Positions 33,871 to 39,639 of a DNA stretch of 64,000 nt are shown in pieces. The notes below the pieces were generated by a model. The model saw only the letters and a list, made by a program, of their open reading frames with translations, was not told the origin of the DNA and did not search any database. A program made the translations under genes and the position numbers. This DNA is from Oscillospiraceae bacterium (GTDB lineage: Bacteria > Bacillota > Clostridia > Oscillospirales > Oscillospiraceae): positions 1-64,000 of the forward strand of contig SVMM01000018.1 of NCBI GenBank assembly GCA_015067435.1, written 5' to 3'. The first letter of the stretch is position 1, and every line of letters starts with the position of its first letter.

Positions 33871-34992
33871 TTAGGAAATGCCCTTGAGCAGCCCGTCCAT
33901 CACGCCGATAGCGCCCTCCTGCATCTCCGTGATGACGTGGGAATAGGTATCGAGCGTTATGCCGATGGAGGAATGACCGAGCATTGACGAGACGATTTTC
34001 GCAGGAACGGCGTTTCGCAGCATCAAGGTCGCGTTGGTGTGCCGGAGGTCGTGAAACCGTATCGTCGGCAGCGTCGCAGCTTCAAGCACATCGTGGAACT
34101 GATGTTGCAGCACGCCGGAGGTCATAGGCTTTCCGTCATAGCGGCAGCAGACCAATCGCAGCGGATTGTAGGCAGCGCCGAGGAATCGCGCGGCATCCTC
34201 CTGTTTTGAGTGTGCACTTTCAAGCGCATCGTGCAGTATGTCCGGCATGAGCAGCGTCCGGCGGCTGTTCTTGGTCTTTGTGGTCGATAGCTCTATACCA
34301 CCTTGACGGAAGCTCGCCGAGTGCGTTATCGTGACCGTTTTCGCGTCGATGTCCACGCAGTCCCATTGAAGCCCCAACGCCTCACCACGGCGCAAGCCGA
34401 GCGTCACGGCAAGCAGAACGGGCAGATAGATTTCCGTCTCGCTGCAAGAGCGCAGCAGCGTCTTGACCTGTTCCGGCGTCAGCGGGGACGCTTCGAACCC
34501 CTTGATTTTGGGAGGCTCAACGAAATCAGCGGCGTTTTTACCAAGCACTTGCGTTTTCACGGCGTATTGGAGAGCGCGGTGCAGGTTGTTATGGACATAG
34601 CGGACGCTTGTGCCGGAAAGCCCATCGTCGGCGAGGTCGTCATAGAGCTTTTGCAGGTCTTTCGGCTGTAGCCTGTTCAGCTGTATGCTGCCGATGTGCG
34701 GAATGATGTGCTTTTCGATGTTCACCCTGTAGCCGTTGACCGTGTTCGCAGCAAGCCGAGGCTCGCAGACCTCTTTGAGCCAATGACGGAGGAACACGGC
34801 AACCGTAGAATCGTCCACCTTGCGTTCGAATGTGCTTTCAAGCTCGTCAATGCGTGCGCGGAGCGCTCGTTCTGCCTCGCGTTTCGTCGCCCAGCTGCCC
34901 TCCCATTTGCGTTTCCAATCGCCGTTGGCATCTTTTCCGATGTAGTAGTAAATATACCACCTGTTGCGCTTCTTCGCGACAGACCCTTGCAT
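33871..34992 (-). CDS. int: Tyrosine recombinase integrase of the CRESS-type element
   Basis: 373 residues. An AP2-like arm-binding N-terminus (about 1-55, with RWYIYYYIGKDANGDWKRKW) is followed by a SAM-like core-binding domain (about 60-155) and the catalytic domain. Catalytic residues are visible: Arg201 (TLGLRRGEALGL), His314-x-x-Arg317 (HDLRHTN), His340 (LGHSS) and Tyr350 (DTYSHV). It belongs to the Tn916/ICE-type integrases that use tRNA or similar sites. The start at 34992 has GGAGG inside the 3' end of the excisionase gene, so the two are coupled. The stop lies 5 bases from the candidate arm site and about 110 bases from tRNA-Ser. Confidence 0.95.
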   Translation of the reverse strand: MQGSVAKKRNRWYIYYYIGKDANGDWKRKWEGSWATKREAERALRARIDELESTFERKVDDSTVAVFLRHWLKEVCEPRLAANTVNGYRVNIEKHIIPHIGSIQLNRLQPKDLQKLYDDLADDGLSGTSVRYVHNNLHRALQYAVKTQVLGKNAADFVEPPKIKGFEASPLTPEQVKTLLRSCSETEIYLPVLLAVTLGLRRGEALGLQWDCVDIDAKTVTITHSASFRQGGIELSTTKTKNSRRTLLMPDILHDALESAHSKQEDAARFLGAAYNPLRLVCCRYDGKPMTSGVLQHQFHDVLEAATLPTIRFHDLRHTNATLMLRNAVPAKIVSSMLGHSSIGITLDTYSHVITEMQEGAIGVMDGLLKGIS

Positions 34993-34996
34993 GATT

Positions 34997-35173
34997 TCAG
35001 CCTCCTTTCACGCTTGCGTTGAGCCACGCATAGAACGGCGCGGCGGGAATGACGCGCCGCTTGCCGATGCTGATATGCGGTGCCCTGTTCTCGCGGATCA
35101 GCTGATACATGGAGCTTGTGCTGATACGCATGATTGCGGCGGCTTCCTTAACCGTTAATACTGTCTGTTCCAT
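34997..35173 (-). CDS. xis: Excisionase-like helix-turn-helix protein (HTH_17 type)
   Basis: 58 residues, ATG at 35173, TGA at 34997. The protein has the MerR/excisionase fold: LTVKEAAAIMRISTSSMYQL (helix-turn-helix) then the wing and beta hairpin ISIGKRRVIPAAPFYAWL. It sits between rep and int, the usual place for a recombination directionality factor, with a GGAGG site shared with int. Expected role: binds element ends and biases the integrase toward excision. Confidence 0.85.
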   Translation of the reverse strand: MEQTVLTVKEAAAIMRISTSSMYQLIRENRAPHISIGKRRVIPAAPFYAWLNASVKGG

Positions 35174-35194
35174 TCCGATAACCTCCTGCTTTTA

Positions 35195-36247
35195 TTAAAA
35201 TGGCATATCTATTTCATTCTGAATCTCAACGAATTGCCCTGTGCTACCCAAAAGTGCCTGTCGCTTGAGCGTTTCATAATCCTTGTATTGCTGCATTGGC
35301 GTCTCAAACCTGTGATAGTTGCCCTCTGCATCTTTCCAATGGTAAATCACCGCCTTAATTCGGCGGCGCAGCTGTTCATAGGTATCAACACTGCGGTTGC
35401 TGTCCACCATGTTTTGATAGACCATTTCCGGCGGTAGAATCGTCGTGATATGTACGACGTCCCATAAGGCGTATGCGTTAGCATATCGACATGATAATTG
35501 CACCTTGTAGCCGTCCAGATAATTCATCAGTTGAGCAAAGCGCATCTGACCGCGAAATTCGTCCATATACAGGATTGGCTGTCCACAGTAGAGGTCTAAT
35601 CCGCCTTTCTCATAATCTGTCAGCAAATAGACCTTGTCCTCGCCGTGTAGCTCACAGTCTTTGACATAGCCGTATGTTTTGCCCGACCCGCTTTCACCAA
35701 CATGCCAATATACAGAAACCTCACGTTTCGGAGGAACGCTCTTTACCCGCATATCAAAAAAAGCTTGTCGCACCATCTTTTCATAGCGTCGAAGCGGGAA
35801 AGACAATGCAAAGATTTCGTCCGGCGTCATGCCTTGCAGCAACAGTTCCTCGATAATGTCCAAATCACGACGCTGACCTTGTGCGCCTTTGATTTCACCG
35901 CGACGGGCAGTATAGAGGACTTGTTCACCCTTTTCTTGCCATTTGCCGCGCTTCTGTATGTATTCCTCCGCTTGCTCTTTACTGCCCTTTGTAGGCTCAA
36001 TGTGCATGGAGGGGAACGCCTTTTTGACAGCGGAAAAACGCAGCGCTTTTGAATCTTCCAAGACGACATGACAGTGATGCAGACCGTCAGCAGAGATGCA
36101 GTAGGCAACGGCACAAGTGCGCGTTGGAGAATCCTTTACCCAATCATCGGCAATTGCGTCGGCTGCTTCTTCCGGCGAACCACCGAAACCATGCTCAGCC
36201 GGATTATTGAAGACGCAGAACCAACTTTTTGAGACGTCATTTGCCAT
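35195..36247 (-). CDS. rep: CRESS-type replication initiator (HUH endonuclease plus superfamily 3 helicase)
   Basis: 350 residues from the ATG at 36247 (GGGGTG six bases upstream; a TTG codon directly before it is less likely). Rolling-circle motif I is FCVFNNP (10-16). Motif II is HCH (58-60, in GLHHCHVVLED). Motif III is Tyr96-x-x-Lys99 (EEYIQKRGKW). The helicase part has Walker A GESGSGKT (184-191), Walker B ILYMDE (225-230), a B' region YLDGYKVQLSCRYANAYALW and motif C-like VHITTILPPEMVYQ (265-278). This order and size are those of Reps of CRESS-DNA viruses and related bacterial pCRESS plasmids. Tyr96 would nick the TAGTATTAC loop 120 bases upstream. The family's usual motif C Asn is replaced by Ile/Leu. 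Confidence 0.92.
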   Translation of the reverse strand: MANDVSKSWFCVFNNPAEHGFGGSPEEAADAIADDWVKDSPTRTCAVAYCISADGLHHCHVVLEDSKALRFSAVKKAFPSMHIEPTKGSKEQAEEYIQKRGKWQEKGEQVLYTARRGEIKGAQGQRRDLDIIEELLLQGMTPDEIFALSFPLRRYEKMVRQAFFDMRVKSVPPKREVSVYWHVGESGSGKTYGYVKDCELHGEDKVYLLTDYEKGGLDLYCGQPILYMDEFRGQMRFAQLMNYLDGYKVQLSCRYANAYALWDVVHITTILPPEMVYQNMVDSNRSVDTYEQLRRRIKAVIYHWKDAEGNYHRFETPMQQYKDYETLKRQALLGSTGQFVEIQNEIDMPF

Positions 36248-36261
36248 CAAGTCACCCCATT

Positions 36262-36365
36262 TGTAACGAAGTTGCGCTTGTAACCGCCATGTAACGAAAT
36301 TGCGTTACAACCTACAATGCCGAAGCTTTGCGGCTTCCGGTTTGCTTTGTAACTTGTAACGAAGT
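36262..36365. repeat. Iteron-like repeats TGTAACGAAGT between rep and the stem-loop
   Basis: TGTAACGAA(G/A)T occurs at 36262-36272, 36290-36300 and 36355-36365. Partial TGTAAC copies lie at about 36279 and 36348. The last copy runs into the stem of the origin hairpin. CRESS-virus Reps bind short iterons placed between the hairpin and rep, so these are the likely Rep-binding sites. Confidence 0.7.
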
Positions 36366-36390
36366 CGGGGGTAATACTAGCCCCGACTTC
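36361..36390 (-). other. Rolling-circle origin stem-loop with TAGTATTAC nonanucleotide
   Basis: Perfect 10-bp stem GAAGTCGGGG / CCCCGACTTC with a 10-base loop. On the rep (minus) strand the loop reads CTAGTATTAC, containing the nonanucleotide TAGTATTAC. This nonanucleotide, or one-base variants of it, marks the nicking site at the apex of the origin hairpin of circo-, nano- and geminiviruses, cut between the seventh and eighth base. The hairpin lies about 115 bases upstream of rep. Confidence 0.88.
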
Positions 36391-36418
36391 TCCCATTCCG
36401 AGACTAAGCTAGGGGATG

Positions 36419-36438
36419 CGCGCGACTGCGGTCGCGCG
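36419..36438. other. GC-rich hairpin in the element control region
   Basis: 8-bp stem CGCGCGAC / GTCGCGCG with loop TGCG. Function unknown; it could help second-strand priming. Confidence 0.55.
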
Positions 36439-36445
36439 GCGGCCG

Positions 36446-36480
36446 CGTTGGGCTGCAAGTCCGTATATTGCAGCCCAACG
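36446..36480. other. 13-bp-stem hairpin, candidate second-strand origin or terminator
   Basis: CGTTGGGCTGCAA and TTGCAGCCCAACG pair perfectly around GTCCGTATA. No T-run follows. Rolling-circle replicons need a structured single-strand origin, and this is the best candidate in the element. Confidence 0.55.
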
Positions 36481-36541
36481 CAGCCTTTAACCCGTTCCGC
36501 GGCTTTTGTGCCTCTATCCGGCAGCTGGCACATCGGCGCTG

Positions 36542-36649
36542 TAGCACGTTTCGTGCTATCTGTATACTATCATAGCATTAATTATGCTGTCAAGCATTAT
36601 TTGTGATATTCTACTTGCTTTTCTGCTATCTCTATGCTATGGTTAGCAT
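36542..36649. promoter_or_regulatory. Three palindromic operators upstream of the XRE regulator
   Basis: TAGCACG-TTT-CGTGCTA (36542-36558), AGCAT-TAATT-ATGCT (36574-36588) and ATGCTA-TGGT-TAGCAT (36634-36649) share the half-site TAGCA(T/C). The last overlaps the region just upstream of the regulator's ribosome site. This is the typical array for an autoregulated XRE repressor that also controls the divergent rep operon. Confidence 0.65.
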
Positions 36650-36665
36650 GAAAGGTGGTGTTGAT

Positions 36666-37172
36666 ATGGCAAACAACCGCATAAGCGCCCTACGGCACGA
36701 ATACGGCTTGAACCAAAAGGAGCTGGGGGAAAAGCTCGGCGTCGGGCAAACGACTGTCAGCGCGTGGGAAAAAGGCAAGAACGAGCCAGACAACGAAACC
36801 CTGCACAAGATGGCGCAGCTGTTCCGCTGTTCTATTGACTATCTGCTCGGACACGCGAACGACGAGCGAACGCGAGGACTGCCGCAGGAGGAACGTGCCA
36901 AGCTCACGGAAAACGACCGAGCTGAAAAACAGCTTGCAAAGTATGAGCGTGAGCTTTATTATCAAGAGGGCGGCTTGACGCCGGAGGAAGAGGAAGACCT
37001 TATCGAGAGCACAGCACGGCAAGAATATGAGACATGGTTGGAGACGCACCCCGATTGCTATTTCGAGACGTTCAAGGTCAATCAGCTGTGTGAGCGGCTT
37101 AATGCAACACAGCGGAAATGCTTGCTCACGATGGCGTCGGCATACGAGGAAGGTATCCGCGCGGACAGTTAA
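36666..37172 (+). CDS. XRE-family transcriptional regulator of the element
   Basis: 168 residues from the ATG at 36666 (AAAGGTGG upstream); earlier in-frame ATGs lie in the operator region without ribosome sites. The N-terminal HTH (ALRHEYGLNQKELGEKLGVG ... TTVSAWEKGKNEPDNETLHK) covers about residues 6-60. A charged helical C-terminus (about 70-165, EEEEDLIES ... MASAYEEG) probably dimerises. It is divergent from rep and preceded by three TAGCAT palindromes, so it most likely represses its own gene and rep, controlling copy number or induction. Confidence 0.88.
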   Translation: MANNRISALRHEYGLNQKELGEKLGVGQTTVSAWEKGKNEPDNETLHKMAQLFRCSIDYLLGHANDERTRGLPQEERAKLTENDRAEKQLAKYERELYYQEGGLTPEEEEDLIESTARQEYETWLETHPDCYFETFKVNQLCERLNATQRKCLLTMASAYEEGIRADS

Positions 37173-37177
37173 AACGC

Positions 37178-37222
37178 GGGACACCCGCCACGCGGCTAAA
37201 GCCTTGCCGTGGCGGGTGTCCC
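37178..37222 (+). terminator. Strong inverted repeat after the XRE regulator
   Basis: 15-bp perfect arms GGGACACCCGCCACG (37178-37192) and CGTGGCGGGTGTCCC (37208-37222). There is no T-run, so it may be a terminator of weak type or a structural element at the right end. Confidence 0.65.
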
Positions 37223-37233
37223 GTCCCCCTTGC

Positions 37234-37255
37234 GTTCTACCATTTGTTCTACCAT
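37234..37255 (+). promoter_or_regulatory. Direct repeat near right end, candidate integrase arm site
   Basis: Two exact copies of GTTCTACCAT (37234-37243 and 37246-37255) at 12-bp period, the best copy of the motif also found at 33844-33865 and 37485-37506. It lies about 90 bases inside the right crossover region. Confidence 0.6.
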
Positions 37256-37343
37256 GCCAATGTAACACATGCTTTTCGTGCTCATAACGTACCACACACA
37301 GCACGTAAAATGCTATTTTAGCGGGTTCTATGCTGTGGCGCTT

Positions 37344-37501
37344 CTGGAAATCGTGTGAGGGACAAAATCTCTCCGAGGGTTCGAATCCCTCCCACTGCGC
37401 CATGAAAATCCCCGAAACCAAAGGGTTTCGGGGATTTTTGCATCTGTTCGGAAAGGTGCTCGAAACGCGGTCAAATCGGCGGCTGTTCTACCATTTGTTC
37501 T
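37344..37501 (+). repeat. Right copy of the 158-bp attachment-region repeat (tRNA-Ser 3' remnant)
   Basis: Carries the tRNA-Ser 3' part from CTGGAAA to CCA without the 5' half, then the terminator hairpin and about 60 bases. The preceding TGGCGCTT cannot form the anticodon stem, so this copy is not a functional tRNA. An arm-like site (37485-37506) at its end hints that a second, now lost, copy of the element once sat to the right. Confidence 0.9.
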
Positions 37502-37544
37502 AACATGCGCAAGGCTGGTCCGGGCGGTCTTGATGCCGTCTATG

Positions 37545-37574
37545 ACCGCTTGCACCGCTTTTGCTACCGCTTGC
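37545..37574 (+). promoter_or_regulatory. LytTR-type binding site upstream of the signalling operon
   Basis: ACCGCTTGC at 37545-37553 and again at 37566-37574: 9-bp direct repeats with a 12-bp spacer (21-bp period), ending 10 bases before the -35. This is the known geometry of LytTR boxes, and the half-site fits their consensus at 7-8 of 9 positions. A near copy with identical spacing lies at 45931-45960. Confidence 0.7.
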
Positions 37575-37584
37575 GCCAATTCGC

Positions 37585-37613
37585 TTGAAAACATTTATTT
37601 CAATCGATATCAT
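37585..37613 (+). promoter_or_regulatory. Promoter of the Hpt/kinase operon
   Basis: TTGAAA (37585-37590), 17 bases, TATCAT (37608-37613), about 70 bases before the Hpt start codon. Confidence 0.7.
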
Positions 37614-37683
37614 GCAAACAGCAGTTTATTGCAGGCTGGGATCACAGCCACAATGATCGACGTACCGGAAAAGGGAGGGGACT

Positions 37684-38286
37684 ATGGACGATCGTTTTCA
37701 CTGGCTCTCCGAACAGGGGATCGACGTAAACGAGGGGCTTGGCTACACCGGCGGCGGCGACAGGTATGCCTCCGCCCTGCAAAGGTATTACCGCGGATAT
37801 GAGGCGAACCGCAAGGCGGTGGAAGAGCTGCTTGCCGCGGGCAGCATCGGGGACTATGCGATCAAGGTGCACGCGCTCAAGAGCAACTCGCGCATGATCG
37901 GCGCGGGCTCGCTCAGCGACGCGTTCGAGGCGCTGGAGCTGGCGGCGAAGCGGGGCGACACGGCTTTTCTCGCCGAATCGACGGCCCCGGCGCTCGCACA
38001 TTACGCGGCGCTTGTTGAGCTGCTGCGCCCGATCGGCGAGGCGGAAACGATGCGCGCGCCCGGCGAGATCTCCGCCGCGGAGGCGAGAGAAACGGCGGAG
38101 CAGCTGCTCGCGGCGCTGGACGATTTTGACGACGAGCTGGCGGCGGAGCTTGCCTCCAAGCTTGCAAACTATCCGTTCCGCCCGACGCAGAAGGAAAAAC
38201 TGCGCGAGGCGGCGGGACATATCGACGAGTTCATGTACGACGAGGCCGCCGCGCTCATACGGGAGATCATTCCCGCCATCGAGTGA
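37684..38286 (+). CDS. Histidine phosphotransfer (Hpt) domain protein
   Basis: 200 residues; GGGAGGGG six bases before the ATG. The Hpt motif is KVHALKSNSRMIGA with phospho-accepting His63. The first ~105 residues form the four-helix Hpt bundle. The remaining ~95 residues (AETAEQLLAALDDFDDELAA ... PTQKEKLREAAGHIDEFMYD) are helical and may bind receiver domains. As the first gene of an operon with two hybrid kinases that end in receiver domains, it is the obvious phosphate carrier from them to the REC-GGDEF protein. Confidence 0.9.
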   Translation: MDDRFHWLSEQGIDVNEGLGYTGGGDRYASALQRYYRGYEANRKAVEELLAAGSIGDYAIKVHALKSNSRMIGAGSLSDAFEALELAAKRGDTAFLAESTAPALAHYAALVELLRPIGEAETMRAPGEISAAEARETAEQLLAALDDFDDELAAELASKLANYPFRPTQKEKLREAAGHIDEFMYDEAAALIREIIPAIE

Positions 38287-38334
38287 GCGGGCGGACACGC
38301 AAAACGCATTGTGACGGAAACGGGAGGGATGTGT

Positions 38335-39615
38335 ATGAGAAAGAGGTTCCGGAGCATCCTGCTTGCGCTGCTGCTGATCGCTTTACTGGCGGCCTGCGGC
38401 GGAGCGCAGAATGTGCCCGCCGCCGAGCCGGCGGGCGGGCAGCCGGCGGAGGCGCCGGCGGAGAACGGAAATCCGGCGGAAGCGGGCGGGACGGATACCG
38501 CCGACAATTTCCGCATCGGCATCGTTACGGGTTCCTTTTCGCAGTCGGAGGACGACAGGCGCGGCGCCGACGCCTTCCTGGAAAAGTACGGCAAGGATCG
38601 GGTGACGCTCGCCATCTATCCGGACAACTTTACCGAGGAGCTTGAGATCACGATCCAGACGATCGTGAACCTCGCCGACGATCCCGATATAAAGGCGATC
38701 ATCGTCAATCAGGCGGTCGACGGGACGGCGGAAGCGTTCCGGCGGATCAAGGAAAAACGCCCCGATATCCTCTGCATCGCGGGCGAAGCATACGAGGATC
38801 TCTCCGATATCTCGCCCGTGGCGGATCTGGTCGTGTGCAGCGACTTTGTCGCGCGCGGCTATCTCATGATCCGCACGGCGCACGAGCTGGGGTGCGACAC
38901 CTTCGTGCACATTTCCTTCCCCCGCCATCTGTCCTACGAGACGGTTTCGAGACAGGTCGCCATCATGAAGGCCGCGTGCGAGGAGTTCGGCATGAAATTC
39001 GCGATGGAGACCGCGCCGGACCCCACGACGGAGGTGGGCGTTCCCGGCGCGCAGGCATACATTCTGGAGCACGTTCCCGAGTGGGTCGAAACGTACGGGG
39101 CAAATTCCGCCTATTTCTGCACGAACGACGCACACACGGAGCCGCTGATTAAGTCGCTGATGGAGTGCGGCGGCTACTTCATCGAGGCGGATCTTCCCTC
39201 GCCGCTGATGGGCTATCCCGGCGCGCTCGATCTGGATCTCGCCGAGGAAACCGGCGATTTTGAGAAGATCAACGCGCGCGTGGAGGCCGCCGTCGTGGAA
39301 AGGGGCGGCGCGGGAAGGTTCGGCACCTGGACCTGCTCCTACGGCTATACCTGCTCCGCGGGCCTCGCGGAGCACGCCAGAAACGTCATTCTGGGGAAGA
39401 GCGAGCTCACAAGCATCGACGATCTCGCCGGCGCATACGGCGTGTTCTCGCCCGGCGCCGAATGGAACGGCTCCCGGTACATGGACGCCGGAACGGGCGA
39501 GCGGCTGGACAATGCGATCCTGATCTATCAGGACACCTACATTTTCGGCGATCCCGGATATTACATGGGCACAACGAAGGTCGAAGTCCCCGAGCGGTAT
39601 TTCACGATCGGGTGA
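38335..39615 (+). CDS. DUF3798 substrate-binding lipoprotein
   Basis: 426 residues from the ATG at 38335, seven bases after GGGAGG. A lipoprotein signal (LALLLIALLAAC, lipobox Cys22) is followed by an Ala/Pro/Glu linker and a periplasmic-binding-protein-like body (FRIGIVTGSFSQSEDDRRGA ... IKAIIVNQAVDGTAEAFRRI ... FVHISFPRHLSYETVSRQVA), the DUF3798 family. No ABC transporter genes accompany it. Two sensor kinases follow, so it probably presents a ligand to their extracellular sensors, in the manner of LuxP or TorT. Ligand unknown. Confidence 0.88.
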   Translation: MRKRFRSILLALLLIALLAACGGAQNVPAAEPAGGQPAEAPAENGNPAEAGGTDTADNFRIGIVTGSFSQSEDDRRGADAFLEKYGKDRVTLAIYPDNFTEELEITIQTIVNLADDPDIKAIIVNQAVDGTAEAFRRIKEKRPDILCIAGEAYEDLSDISPVADLVVCSDFVARGYLMIRTAHELGCDTFVHISFPRHLSYETVSRQVAIMKAACEEFGMKFAMETAPDPTTEVGVPGAQAYILEHVPEWVETYGANSAYFCTNDAHTEPLIKSLMECGGYFIEADLPSPLMGYPGALDLDLAEETGDFEKINARVEAAVVERGGAGRFGTWTCSYGYTCSAGLAEHARNVILGKSELTSIDDLAGAYGVFSPGAEWNGSRYMDAGTGERLDNAILIYQDTYIFGDPGYYMGTTKVEVPERYFTIG

Positions 39616-39639
39616 CCGGATGCGCAAGGGACGGAGTGA

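Larger units (their letters stand above)
33703..37343. mobile_element. 3.64 kb integrated CRESS-type replicon in tRNA-Ser
   Basis: Bounded by a 158-bp direct repeat (33703-33860 and 37344-37501) that begins at the anticodon loop of tRNA-Ser. Cargo is minimal: tyrosine integrase, excisionase-like HTH protein and HUH/SF3 Rep on the minus strand; XRE regulator on the plus strand. The 415-bp region between rep and the regulator holds a TAGTATTAC stem-loop, iteron-like repeats, further hairpins and operator palindromes. Composition is less GC-rich than the flanking host genes. There is no separate relaxase, coupling protein or capsid gene. It looks like an integrated plasmid (pCRESS-like) that excises, circularises and replicates by rolling circle. 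Confidence 0.88.

Noticed and set aside
36446-36480. Hairpin as the primary replication origin
   Set aside because: Its loop GTCCGTATA lacks a nonanucleotide-like sequence, whereas the hairpin at 36361-36390 has an exact TAGTATTAC. It is kept as a candidate second-strand origin.
37344-37424. Second tRNA-Ser gene
   Set aside because: Only the 3' part from the anticodon loop is present; upstream bases cannot form the acceptor, D or anticodon stems. It is the displaced attachment-site remnant.
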